46,567 bases of DNA, taken from DATFML01 sp964571225 (lineage in GTDB: Bacteria; Pseudomonadota; Gammaproteobacteria; DATFLG01). Position numbers and translations under genes: made by a program. The stretch is taken from contig CAZNBB010000012.1 of the NCBI GenBank assembly GCA_964571225.1, positions 1 through 46,567 on the forward strand, read 5' to 3'. The notes under the pieces are model-generated. The model was not told the DNA's origin and made no database searches. It saw nothing but the letters and a program-made list of their open reading frames with translations. Positions 1 to 8,800 of the stretch are shown here, one piece after another. The stretch's first letter is position 1. Every line of letters begins with the position of its first letter.

Positions 1-1071
1 GGTGACAGTGAGGTGTATGGCACCTCAGCACGAGGTATCGCTATCGATACCGGTCTGCCTACGGGAGAGCAATTTCCTCGCTTCACGAGCTACTGGCTTG
101 TTCGCCCCCGCCCTGACGCTGACGCCATGAAGTTTTATGCTTTGCTGAACGGTAAGAGCTTGACCGGTGCGTACCGGTTTGTCGTGTATCCGGGAAAGCG
201 CACGCATTTGATGGTTAAAGCCGTATTGTTCACTCGACGGGTCGTCAAGCGACTCGGGATGGCGCCGTTGACCAGTATGTTCCTCTACGGAACCAATACC
301 CGCGAGCCGGCAGATAATTGGCGTCCGCAGGTGCACGATTCCGATGGTCTGCTAATCCACAACGGGACAGGAGAATGGCTATGGCACCCTCTACGAGATC
401 CGAGGGGGCTTCGCACCGACTACTTCGCCTGCCGAGATCCCAAGGGGTTTGGGCTCCTTCAGCGCGGCACGCGCTTCTCCGGATATCAGTCACTCTCGGC
501 GCGCTACGACAAGCGACCCAGTGTCTGGGTAAAGCCCAACGGAAAGTGGGGAACGGGGCACGTGGTTCTGTTGGAAATTCCCAGTGCGTCAAACAATAAC
601 GATAACATCGATGCGTTCTGGACACCGTCCAGCGAACCCCGTCGCGGCACACGGCTGACGTTCAGTTACACATTACGGTTTGGCGGACCTGGAGTGGCCG
701 GGGAGCGCCTGGGACACGTTGCCTGGACCCGCTTCGGTGCCACTGACGGCGGCAATACGGCCGGCAACGCGCGGCATACCTACCACATCGTGGTTGAATT
801 TAGCGGCGGATCCCTTGCCGGTCTGTCGCGGAACGCGGATGTGCTGGCTAACGTGACTCCTGAAGACGGAACCACCGTGCAAGCGCAGTATGTCCAATAT
901 GTCGCACCTTTGCATCAGTGGCGGCTCAACATCATTGCGACGCCCGGCGGTACTCGCCGCGGCTTGCGATTGCGTGCGTATTTGCACGATGGAGAGCGCG
1001 CGCTGACAGAGACCTGGACCTATCAACTGCCCAACAACAATGACATTCTATTGGCTGGTGGCGATTCATGA
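1..1071 (+). CDS. OpgD/OpgG-family periplasmic glucan biosynthesis protein, 3' part
   Basis: The reading frame is open from base 1 (GDSEVYG...) and ends with TGA at 1069-1071, so the gene is cut by the window edge. A GTG at 13 is only an internal codon. The visible 356 residues match the MdoG family, whose members shape osmoregulated periplasmic glucans. The stretch ARGIAIDTGLPTGEQFPRF and the later beta-rich domain (LTFSYTLRFGG, then FSGGSLAGLS) are typical. The N-terminal export signal, which would separate Tat-exported OpgD from Sec-exported OpgG, lies outside the window. The phrase ARGIAIDTG resembles OpgD more than OpgG, but this is not decisive. It fits a neighbourhood rich in envelope genes. 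Confidence 0.85.
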   Translation, partial: GDSEVYGTSARGIAIDTGLPTGEQFPRFTSYWLVRPRPDADAMKFYALLNGKSLTGAYRFVVYPGKRTHLMVKAVLFTRRVVKRLGMAPLTSMFLYGTNTREPADNWRPQVHDSDGLLIHNGTGEWLWHPLRDPRGLRTDYFACRDPKGFGLLQRGTRFSGYQSLSARYDKRPSVWVKPNGKWGTGHVVLLEIPSASNNNDNIDAFWTPSSEPRRGTRLTFSYTLRFGGPGVAGERLGHVAWTRFGATDGGNTAGNARHTYHIVVEFSGGSLAGLSRNADVLANVTPEDGTTVQAQYVQYVAPLHQWRLNIIATPGGTRRGLRLRAYLHDGERALTETWTYQLPNNNDILLAGGDS

Positions 1072-1307
1072 GGCAGACTGCTGCGCAACAGGGGCTTGAC
1101 CGACTGATACAGCACCTTCTTCGGATAGCGCGGACGACATCCGCGACTAGTAGGCAGCGTTAGCGCGCCTGGGTGGGGATGGCAGGCACTAAAGGCGAAC
1201 GCGCCATACACGAGCCCCGAAATACGATTATCCGCTAACAAATCGCACGTTCCAGAAAGTCCCCCACACTCATCCCGAACCGATACGCTCTTGAGTGGTA
1301 GTGAAGA

Positions 1308-1805
1308 ATGCATATCCGCAAGCGATTGCTTGATGAGCACTATATCCATCTTGCTTTCCAAATCAGCCTCTGGATAAAGGGCTTATTTGCACTGACGGAG
1401 ACCTTCAGCGGTCTGGCCCTGTTCTTTGTGAGCCGGCAATGGCTAATTGGGCTGGCAGGCGCGGTGACACAGGGCGAACTCGCTGAGGATCCACACGATC
1501 TGATCGCCAATTTTCTTCTGCATTCGGCACAGCACTTTTCGATCAGCGCCCAGCACTTCACGGGCGCCTACCTTCTGAGCCATGGTGCGCTAAAGCTGTG
1601 GTTGATCATCGGACTCCTGCGTGAAAGACTTTGGTACTATCCTACGGCGCTCATCGTGTTCGCACTGTTCATTCTGTATCAACTCTACAGGTTCGAACAT
1701 ACGCACTCGCCGTGGCTGCTGTTCCTCACTGCGGTCGACATCATTGTTATCGGTCTGACTTGGCACGAGTATCGTTATTTGCGGGGGAAGCGGGCGAGGC
1801 CATGA
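1308..1805 (+). CDS. DUF2127 family membrane protein
   Basis: A 165-residue protein with about four hydrophobic segments (roughly residues 13-41, 88-104, 109-126 and 134-154). The ends are basic, and a histidine-rich stretch lies between segments 1 and 2 (HSAQHF, AQHF). The order of helices and the HGALKLWLI...L..RLWYYP signature fit the DUF2127 family of small inner-membrane proteins of unknown role. The ATG is preceded only by a weak purine stretch (GTGAAGA). It stands alone, with 236 bp of apparently gene-free DNA separating it from the glucan gene, so no operon partner suggests a job. Confidence 0.75.
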   Translation: MHIRKRLLDEHYIHLAFQISLWIKGLFALTETFSGLALFFVSRQWLIGLAGAVTQGELAEDPHDLIANFLLHSAQHFSISAQHFTGAYLLSHGALKLWLIIGLLRERLWYYPTALIVFALFILYQLYRFEHTHSPWLLFLTAVDIIVIGLTWHEYRYLRGKRARP

Positions 1806-2236
1806 TCGCATGTCCGCGAGCGGAGTCGGGGCGGGATCACGCTGCGCCACCAGGACGGAGATCAGAACGACGAACCCGCGACATTGGCCGAAGAACTTTA
1901 AAGCGCCGTAGTCGCACGGCGGGCCGTTCCAGAGCCATGGAATTCGCGGCTACACGGCCAGTGGACCCTGGCAGAGTTTGTTCTCTGAGGGACGTAACTC
2001 TACCAAAGTCAGTCGGAATCGCCTTTCCTCCTATTTAATGCTGTAGCGCACACTCTGACAGCTGAGTTTGGGACCCAAACACGACACTGAGATTTGGCGT
2101 AGAGCGACAGACCGCTTCTGTGCGAGTAGCCGTCACTCCGCATCGTAGCCCCTGGAGGCGGCTTCGGGTCGAACAACGCCCCTTGCAAGGAAGGAGCAAA
2201 CTGGTGGTTCCCCGTCTGAACATGGAGGCCACCGCC
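1806..2236. other. gene-free stretch
   Basis: No frame here gives a convincing protein on either strand. Near its end is a 13-base string GCTTCGGGTCGAA (2161-2173) that recurs at 6486-6498 in another gene-free gap. The stretch leads into the decayed recombinase and may be part of the same degraded insertion. Confidence 0.5.
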
Positions 2237-2754
2237 ATGGGTAGTTATCAACACGTATCGCTTGGTTCTGGCCGCCCGCTTCCTTGGCACAAAGGCAGTC
2301 TGATGGGCCCCAAGCCGCCACTGAAGCTGCGTGAGATCTGGGCCGTGCGGATTCGCCTGCAAATGCGCAAGCGCACCCTGGATCCGGCCATGTTCAACCT
2401 TGCACTGGATGGCACGCTGCGCGGCTGTGACCTGATCAATCTGGGGGTGCAGGACGTCGCCCACAGCGGCGAGCCAGTAACCCGGGCCAGCATCGTTCCA
2501 CAGAAGACGCGGCAGCCGGTGGAGTTCGGGCTGACCGAGCAGACACAAAATGCCGTCGAGACATGGATCGGGGAGGCGGACTGCCAGCTGGGCAGTATCT
2601 GTTCCCGAGCCGACAGGCCAGGTTGCCCCATATTTCCACCGGCCAGTACGCGAGAACCGTGAAAGGCTTGAGCCTCACCCCGAATCCGGGCCATCGGCCA
2701 CTGGAAAACTCAGGCTCTCTAAATGCGTCGGGTCAGTGCCGAGAGGTGCGGTAA
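2237..2754 (+). pseudogene. decayed tyrosine recombinase/integrase
   Basis: The frame starting at ATG 2237 (after a GGAGG) reads MGSYQHV... then PLPWHKGSLMGPKPPLKLRE, MFNLALDGTLRGCDL, VQDVAHSGEPVTRASI and QKTRQPVEFGLTEQT. These match the N-terminal and first catalytic region of a common plasmid/chromosomal tyrosine recombinase family; the catalytic Arg is in LRGCDL. Near 2578 the frame is lost by one base and continues in the next frame as LPAGQYLFPSRQARLPHIS and TGQYARTVKG. The segment that should carry the HxxR box is missing, and only a blurred LLLGH-like remnant (PGHRPLEN) follows before a stop. A frameshift plus an internal deletion make it non-functional. Confidence 0.75.
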
Positions 2755-3106
2755 ATTTCGTCTGCATGACTGTCGACAACGGACACTCCTTCGATACCGG
2801 AGAGTGGCCGCTTGGGGTTGGGTAGCGACCTCTAGGTACAATTAGTCGACCGGTGACAATCCCGACAGGCAATGTCCGGCCAAAAGCCGCCTCCCGACCA
2901 GCGGGCCGGTGCGCCGCCTCACCGCTCAGAAACGGACAGCGCTCGCTGCTGACGCGCCTGGATGCCGTCCATTCACTCAAAGCATCTACACCGACCCAAT
3001 CAACGGCTGACTCGTCAAGACGGTATTGCCCGGACGCTTACCCAACTAGTGCTGACGGGGAACATTCGATAGGATGGACTGAAAAGCGAGTCATCAGAGG
3101 CTCACC
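2755..3106. other. gene-free stretch between recombinase remnant and pqiA
   Basis: No supported gene. It contains the probable leader of pqiA and an AGAGG Shine-Dalgarno close to the TTG start. I could not identify a convincing sigma-70 promoter or terminator. Confidence 0.45.
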
Positions 3107-4348
3107 TTGACCATTTCCTGTCCGTATTGTGGATTGCTGGAAGACCTGCCGCCGCTTAAGCCGCGCAGCCGTGCGATCTGTCGGCTTTGCCAGACCAATC
3201 TCGAACTGCAGGACGGGCGCAGCGTCGGCGGGGCCATGGCCTTATCGATCGCCACCTTCGTGATTCTATTTCCGGCTAATCTGCTGCCGCTTGTGCATCT
3301 GGACATTTTCGGTCTTCAGGGCCAGAACACGATCGCCGGCGGTGTCCGCATTTTATGGAATCATGGCTGGGTCCTCTTGGCCGGGCTGAGCGCCGCGATG
3401 GCGATTGTCTTTCCGTTTATCCGCTTCGGTCTTCTGTCGATCGTTCTCACCGCGCTATGGTTCGGTTATCGGCCGTGGTGGATCGGCCGCAGCTTTCGCT
3501 GGGCCGTGCTGCTCGACATCTGGGCCATGCCCGATGTCTTTCTGCTTGGCGCCTTCATCGGGTATTACCGGCTGATCAACGTCGAACAAATGCGCGTCCA
3601 GGTGGGCATTGGCGGCTGGTGTTTCATCGCGGCTGCCTTCTTCGCCATGCTGTCGCGCGCGGTGATCGAGCGGCGCACGGTATGGCGTGCCATCACTCCA
3701 GAATACGAACTCACTGACGACAAACCGGTCCTGTCCTGCACCGCCTGCGATCTCGTCCTGCCGGTCTCGATGGAGGGCGAACACTGCCCGCGCTGCCACG
3801 CGCGTCTGCACACCCGTAAGCCCGACGCGATGGTCCGCACCGTTGCGCTTCTGCTTGCTGCCCTCATTCTGTTCTTTCCGTCCAACTTCATTCCCATGAA
3901 CATCTCGACCCAGCTCGGCCAGCATGTCCAATACAGGATCTTCGACGGCGTTCGTGCGCTGTTCGGCGCCGGCTTGTGGCCGCTCGGGATCGTCATCTTC
4001 TGCACATCGATCGTCATTCCGATGGCGAAGATTCTAGTGGGCTTGTGGTGCACTTGGAGCGTATGGACCGGTTCAAGCAGGCATTTGGTCTTGAAGACCA
4101 AGCTGTTCCGTGCGGCTGCCGAGCTGGGCCGCTGGTCTCAGACCGACCCGTTCGTGATCGTCTTCTTCGTACCTTTAATGAATTTCGGCGCGCTGGCCTC
4201 GGCCACTCCGTCCTGGGGCGCGCCCGCTTTTATGATGATGACGTTTCTGACCCTGCTTGCAACCGAGAGCTTCGACCCGCGGTTGATGTGGGACGCGGCT
4301 TATGAGCGCGGGAGCCTGAAACCCGGAGGAGCGAGCAATGAGCGATGA
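3107..4348 (+). CDS. pqiA: PqiA, paraquat-inducible inner-membrane protein A
   Basis: A 413-residue integral inner-membrane protein with two PqiA domains, each led by a zinc-ribbon-like Cys pair set: C5/C8 with C25/C28, and C211/C214 with C227/C230. Each domain continues with about four membrane helices, the first starting near residue 43 and the second near 242. The family works with the MCE protein PqiB and lipoprotein PqiC in lipid movement between the inner and outer membranes. The start is a TTG behind AGAGG; an in-frame ATG just upstream (3074) runs straight into TGA, which supports the TTG. The 3' end overlaps pqiB by 11 bp, indicating translational coupling. Confidence 0.92.
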   Translation: MTISCPYCGLLEDLPPLKPRSRAICRLCQTNLELQDGRSVGGAMALSIATFVILFPANLLPLVHLDIFGLQGQNTIAGGVRILWNHGWVLLAGLSAAMAIVFPFIRFGLLSIVLTALWFGYRPWWIGRSFRWAVLLDIWAMPDVFLLGAFIGYYRLINVEQMRVQVGIGGWCFIAAAFFAMLSRAVIERRTVWRAITPEYELTDDKPVLSCTACDLVLPVSMEGEHCPRCHARLHTRKPDAMVRTVALLLAALILFFPSNFIPMNISTQLGQHVQYRIFDGVRALFGAGLWPLGIVIFCTSIVIPMAKILVGLWCTWSVWTGSSRHLVLKTKLFRAAAELGRWSQTDPFVIVFFVPLMNFGALASATPSWGAPAFMMMTFLTLLATESFDPRLMWDAAYERGSLKPGGASNER

Positions 4349-5627
4349 CGGGCACACCGATCCGGGGAGCAATGCCTCTGCGCGCCTGCGCACCGAAGCC
4401 ATTGTTCGTCATGGCTGGTGGCCGGGCTGGATCTGGGCTGTTCCGATTGCCGCGCTGCTGATCGTAGGCTGGCTCGGATTGCGCTATCTCACGAGGGGCG
4501 GCGAGGTCATTCAGATCGGTTTCGAAAAAGCCTACGGCATAAGGCCGCAGGATACCGATGTGGTCTACCGCGGCGTGAAGGTGGGTACGGTTACCGGGGT
4601 TGCGCTCAACGACAAGGGCGATGCGGTGATCGTCACCGTCGCCATCAAGGACAGCGCTACAAAATATCTCAGGTCCGGAACGCGCTTCTGGTTGCGCGGG
4701 GCCAAACCGAGCGTGAGTGATCTGTCGTCGCTCGGCGCTCTCCTTTCCGGGCCCACCATCGTGATGGATCCGGGCACGGGCAAACACACGACGCGTTTCG
4801 CGGGCATTCCCTATAAACCTGTTCTTCCTGGAGCGCCTGGCAAGCCGGTTCGTTATGCCGTCTCTTTCGATGCCGCCGTCGGCGGGCTTCGGCGCGGCGA
4901 ACCGGTCAGCCTCCGCGGCTTTACCGTCGGCGAAGTCGAGGATGTCGGCTTCCGCTATGATGCTCACAACGGGCAATTGTCGACGCCGGTGACGCTGGCT
5001 CTGTATCCGGCGCTGTTCCATATCCAAAACGCCAAGGATCCGCACAGCATTGCGACCCTGCGTGCTGCAATGAAGACACTCATCGACAAGGGATTGCGTG
5101 CCAGCCTCGATCGCGAACCGCCTTTCATCGGCGACTATCGCATCACGCTGAAAATCCTGCCGGGTGCCGGTCCGCCCGGACAGGAGGCCCTTATCGACGG
5201 TCTGCCGCAGATTCCGGCAACACCAAGCGGAGGCCTCGGGGTGGTTCTCAGCAAGTTCGAACAGATACCCATCGGTCAAATTGCGCGAAACGTGCTCGAC
5301 ATCACCCACAGGGTCGATACCCTTGTTGCTTCGCCCAAGCTACATGATTCCGTCGTGCAGCTCGACGCGGCGCTGGCCGATGCCCACAGGACCATGGCCA
5401 TGGCCGGGCCGAAGCTCACAAGATTGATCACCTCGCTGCGCGATACCGCCAACCAACTCGATCAGGCAGGCAAAACTATGCGTCGGACCGTCGGCGGCAC
5501 GACCGCGCAGACCAGCGTCGTGAGCACGCTGCGCGAACTCACCGAAGCGGCGCGCTCGATCCGTGAGCTGGCCGACTATCTCAATCGCCATCCTGAGTCC
5601 CTGATTAAGGGCCGAACCGGAGAATAG
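4338..5627 (+). CDS. pqiB: PqiB-like MCE-domain protein (two MCE domains)
   Basis: A 429-residue protein with a short cytoplasmic N-terminus, one membrane anchor (about residues 27-51), and two MCE domains. The first runs from about 55 to 145 (VVYRGVKVGTVTGV, YLRSGTRFWL), the second from about 170 to 280 (VSLRGFTVGEVEDV, then LRASLDREPPFIGDY). A helical, probably coiled-coil C-terminus follows from about 310. MCE proteins form hexameric rings or tunnels carrying lipids across the periplasm. E. coli PqiB is 546 residues with three MCE domains, so this is a shorter relative. It overlaps pqiA and lies 5 bp before pqiC, so the three genes form one operon. Confidence 0.9.
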   Translation: MSDDGHTDPGSNASARLRTEAIVRHGWWPGWIWAVPIAALLIVGWLGLRYLTRGGEVIQIGFEKAYGIRPQDTDVVYRGVKVGTVTGVALNDKGDAVIVTVAIKDSATKYLRSGTRFWLRGAKPSVSDLSSLGALLSGPTIVMDPGTGKHTTRFAGIPYKPVLPGAPGKPVRYAVSFDAAVGGLRRGEPVSLRGFTVGEVEDVGFRYDAHNGQLSTPVTLALYPALFHIQNAKDPHSIATLRAAMKTLIDKGLRASLDREPPFIGDYRITLKILPGAGPPGQEALIDGLPQIPATPSGGLGVVLSKFEQIPIGQIARNVLDITHRVDTLVASPKLHDSVVQLDAALADAHRTMAMAGPKLTRLITSLRDTANQLDQAGKTMRRTVGGTTAQTSVVSTLRELTEAARSIRELADYLNRHPESLIKGRTGE

Positions 5628-5632
5628 TCTTC

Positions 5633-6223
5633 ATGCGCAAGATTCTCGCCTGCATCGCTATGCTCATGCTCTGCGGCTGCAGCGTTCTGGGCTCCAGCCC
5701 GAAGACGCATTTCTATACGCTCGACGCGGTCACTGCCCCCAATGCCTCCGGTGTCGCCGCGCGGCTGGCCCACCCCGTGACGGTTGCCGCCGTCCATATT
5801 CCGCCGTCGCTCGATCGCAGAGCCATGGTCGTACATTCCGACGCCAATTCGGTCGCGATATCCGGCACCGATCGCTGGACCGGACCGCTGGGCCCGATGG
5901 CGCGCCGTGTGCTGTCTGAAGATCTGGCCGCACGCTTGTCTGAGGCGAGCGTGATTCTGCCCGATGCACCGGCGCCACCGGACACCCGGCGGATCGTGGT
6001 CACGGTTCTGCGTTTCGGTCCTGCTGCGGGTGGCGATGTCGTGCTCGATGCCAATTGGAGCGTCGTCGGTACGGCCGGCGGCGCGCCGCTCCTGCGTCGT
6101 GACGTGCAATTCCGTGAGCATCGCGCAGCCAGGGATGGCAACGCCATAGCCGCTGCCATGAGCCGTCTGCTGGCCCGGTTGGCGGAACAGATGGCCGGCG
6201 TGTTGATTTCCACCCAAAACTGA
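5633..6223 (+). CDS. pqiC: PqiC-like lipoprotein (ABC transport auxiliary family)
   Basis: A 196-residue lipoprotein. MRKILACIAMLML is a short signal peptide followed by the lipobox LCGC with the acylated Cys at position 16. The mature part begins with the FYTLDA motif typical of the PqiC/YmbA (DUF330, ABC_trans_aux) family, an outer-membrane lipoprotein that docks the PqiB needle. Residues VAAVHIPPSLDRRAMVVHSD and the later WTGPLGPMARRVLSEDLA fit the same fold. It is the last gene of pqiABC, 5 bp after pqiB. No clear terminator follows. Confidence 0.88.
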   Translation: MRKILACIAMLMLCGCSVLGSSPKTHFYTLDAVTAPNASGVAARLAHPVTVAAVHIPPSLDRRAMVVHSDANSVAISGTDRWTGPLGPMARRVLSEDLAARLSEASVILPDAPAPPDTRRIVVTVLRFGPAAGGDVVLDANWSVVGTAGGAPLLRRDVQFREHRAARDGNAIAAAMSRLLARLAEQMAGVLISTQN

Positions 6224-6730
6224 CCCGGGTTAATAGGGTTCAGTATGCCGGTCTAAGTGCACCCGTCGGTTCAATCGACCTAGTTTTGCTGACGTTTTTC
6301 TTCTGGTTTGTTTGGTTCCCCAGAATTGGGGGGCGCAATTCAACAAAGAGAACGCACGAAATACAGAAGAAGTAGATATCGGACCAGTTGAACGGCTGCG
6401 GACGGGTTCTAATGACGACCGGAGTGGCCCCGTTGGGTCTGCTCCTCATACCAAAGCAGACAAGTCTTCAAACTGTGCTAGCGCAGCTTCGGGTCGAAGA
6501 GCGCTCTTCAGTGCGGATGGAGCCTTCCATTGCGACGTCAACGGGCCGGTTGCCGGCCAATACCGGACTGGCACCGCAAGGTCGATCTGTGGCCGCAGTT
6601 AACCCGAAATAGGACGCTGGCGAGCCGGTGGTTTTTGGAAGTAATAGCTCTGCCATTCCGCTACGCGCCTCGCCGTGGGCTAGCCATCGCTTCAAAATGA
6701 CCACATCCGACACATAACTGGCCTAAAGCG
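6224..6730. other. gene-free gap of about 500 bp between convergent operons
   Basis: No convincing coding sequence on either strand. Visible features are an imperfect A/T-rich stretch just after pqiC, a short palindrome GAATTG...CAATTC (6323-6341), and the string GCTTCGGGTCGAA (6486-6498) shared with 2161-2173. No clean intrinsic terminator is present, although pqiC and the beta-barrel gene converge here. Confidence 0.5.
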
Positions 6731-8032
6731 TCAGAAATAGTAGCGGACACGCAACTCGATCCTGCTCGCGGCCTGCTTCTCTCCAAATTCGGTAAGCGAC
6801 GGCCCTATATTGACCTGGCCGCGCAGCCTCAATTCGATGTTGTGAAATCCGGTATAGAGTACCTCCGGCAACACGAGAGCGCTGTGGTCCGTCAAATTCG
6901 TCTGAATCATGAGGGAAGGCGTGAAATAGAGAATATTGAACGGCTCTTTGTGGCTGACTCGGAAATTGAGATAGTCCCGCATGGGGTTCGGGCGCATATA
7001 CATGCTGCTCATCGTGTTCGCCTTTTGAAGCAACGAAGTGGCGCCGGTCGAGCGGAATTGGGCAAAGGCGTCGTGGGCAAGCGTATAGAAGGCATCCGCT
7101 TCTGCGGACTGGAACCCGCCTTCATTGTGGTAGTACTCAAGGATAAAGGTCGTGTTAGACGCCGTGAGATAATTCAGGCCCAGCAGGTAGCTCGTAGGGC
7201 TACTTGTGATTGGCACGAGCTGGCCGTCGCCGTTGAGAACGAGGCGCGTCGCTGCGGTGATGTGCGCGAGTTCGCCGTGGAGTTCGAGCGCCGGCGTGAC
7301 CGCCGTGGAGAAATCCGCACCATAACGTGCGCTCTTGGCGCCGGCGCTCAGCGCCATCAGATCGATATCGGTATTTCCCACCAGGAAATACAACTTTCCC
7401 GCCACGCTGGTACCCTGTTTCGGTCCAAAATCGCTGTTGAGCGTGCGCGTGCTTGGAATGAGGACGGATGTGAAGCCGACAGTGCGGACAGGGCCCAGGC
7501 GGATGCTACGGGTGTAATCGATCGTAGCCATCCAGAACCCCTCACGGGCCAGGTTGGGGTCGGTGGGATCCTTGGGACGCTGGACAAATCCGACAGGGTT
7601 CCAGGCGTATCCTTTGCCCCATAGTAGGGTGCGTTTGCCCAGATAGAAGGCCAGGCCCGCGGCTGGATGAACGTTCAATCCGCCCTCGTAGAGTTTCGTC
7701 TCCTGGCTGTTACCAAATAGTCCATCGCGCGTGCCACTGCCGTGCACCGTGAAATTCAGCGTGCTGATGCTCTTGCGGTATTGCCCCGTCAGTTCCAACG
7801 TGCCGGTCGCCCGCCCATTGGTGCTGGGCCGATTGCCGTAGGGTTTGTTCAGCTCGTAGAAGGCGCTGTTCCGGTTGAGTTGGAATGCCTCAAGCCTTCC
7901 CTCAGCATACCCGCCGACCTCGAAAGCACTCCGTTGGTATTCCGATGGTGAGAACGTATAGGTGGGTTGGCCGTGGGCGGCGCCGGCACCTGCCAGCAGC
8001 ATGGCTAGACTGAGGGTGATCGGCAGGCGCAT
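6731..8032 (-). CDS. outer-membrane beta-barrel protein of an ABC/LolA-like operon
   Basis: A 433-residue protein with a cleavable signal peptide (MRLPITLSLAMLLAGAGAAHGQ, cut probably after AHG). The mature part has alternating hydrophobic strands and ends in the aromatic RVRYYF typical of outer-membrane barrels recognised by BAM. No named family is recognised with certainty. It is the last gene of a four-gene operon (ABC ATPase, FtsX-type permease, LolA-like periplasmic protein, barrel) and starts 10 bp after the LolA-like gene. Inference: the barrel could be the outer-membrane end of an export or lipid-sorting route fed by the other three. The role and cargo are unknown. Confidence 0.75.
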   Translation of the reverse strand: MRLPITLSLAMLLAGAGAAHGQPTYTFSPSEYQRSAFEVGGYAEGRLEAFQLNRNSAFYELNKPYGNRPSTNGRATGTLELTGQYRKSISTLNFTVHGSGTRDGLFGNSQETKLYEGGLNVHPAAGLAFYLGKRTLLWGKGYAWNPVGFVQRPKDPTDPNLAREGFWMATIDYTRSIRLGPVRTVGFTSVLIPSTRTLNSDFGPKQGTSVAGKLYFLVGNTDIDLMALSAGAKSARYGADFSTAVTPALELHGELAHITAATRLVLNGDGQLVPITSSPTSYLLGLNYLTASNTTFILEYYHNEGGFQSAEADAFYTLAHDAFAQFRSTGATSLLQKANTMSSMYMRPNPMRDYLNFRVSHKEPFNILYFTPSLMIQTNLTDHSALVLPEVLYTGFHNIELRLRGQVNIGPSLTEFGEKQAASRIELRVRYYF

Positions 8033-8042
8033 CGCTGATGGG

Positions 8043-8783
8043 TCAATGGGGCAACAAGGTATCGGCGCGGGGCATGAAATCCAAGGTGAATACCTCGTCC
8101 GGGAAAGTTCTCGCCTTCACTCCGGCGTAGAGCATCACGGACTTGTAACCCTTGTAGAGCGGGCTGTCGGTGGTGACCATGGCAGGGCGTACGATGCCGT
8201 CTCCGAAATCCTTGATATCGCTAAAGTGCAGCGTCTTGATGAGCAGGCCCGTGGCCGTATAGCACTCGATCTTCGTCGGTAGGAACTTGGTCTTCTTTAC
8301 CCACATCTTCAGTTGGTCGTAGGCGACCGCACCGTTTACGGCCTTGAGGGACAGCAGATACTGGTTGTCAGGTGTTTCGATGACATTTGCGACGTGATAC
8401 TCGACGCTATAATCAAGGCGCAGGATGTCCGCGTTGTTGAATATTCCGCCGACGACCGATTGCAGGCTGTTGACGCGAATCGGCTTGCCCACCTCGGGCA
8501 CATAGAGCCACATATTATCACCGAGGCGTAAGGTACTGCGCCCCTTTTCGCTCGCTGGAGACAGGAACACCGCCAGGATCTTGTCGCGACCCTTCTTTGC
8601 GGTAAAGAGCACATAATCTTTCTCGCTACCATTCGGCTCGATATTGATGAGCTTTCGGTAGGACTCGTAGGATGGTGGCTCGAGATGACGATCGACTCTC
8701 GCGAGGATCTCGGTACCGTCCAACGCATAAGCAGGCGCGGCAGCCACGAGGCCAAATAGAGCCATCAACAAGACCTTTTTCAT
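8043..8783 (-). CDS. LolA-like outer-membrane lipoprotein-sorting protein
   Basis: The ATG at 8783 is preceded by AAGGAG and opens a 246-residue exported protein (MKKVLLMALFGLVAAAPAYA signal peptide). A longer in-frame extension overlaps the permease gene and is not used. The mature protein has the LolA-type half-barrel character of the family annotated as outer membrane lipoprotein-sorting protein: KKGRDKILAVFLSPASEKGRSTL, LGDNMWLYVPEVGKPIRV, MWVKKTKFLPTKIECY. Family members bind acyl or lipoprotein cargo in the periplasm. It lies between the FtsX-type permease (17 bp upstream) and the barrel gene (10 bp downstream), which implies a shared transport task. It is not the classical LolA partner of LolCDE. 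Confidence 0.82.
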   Translation of the reverse strand: MKKVLLMALFGLVAAAPAYALDGTEILARVDRHLEPPSYESYRKLINIEPNGSEKDYVLFTAKKGRDKILAVFLSPASEKGRSTLRLGDNMWLYVPEVGKPIRVNSLQSVVGGIFNNADILRLDYSVEYHVANVIETPDNQYLLSLKAVNGAVAYDQLKMWVKKTKFLPTKIECYTATGLLIKTLHFSDIKDFGDGIVRPAMVTTDSPLYKGYKSVMLYAGVKARTFPDEVFTLDFMPRADTLLPH

Positions 8784-8800
8784 TTGTGCCGCTCCTTGCC

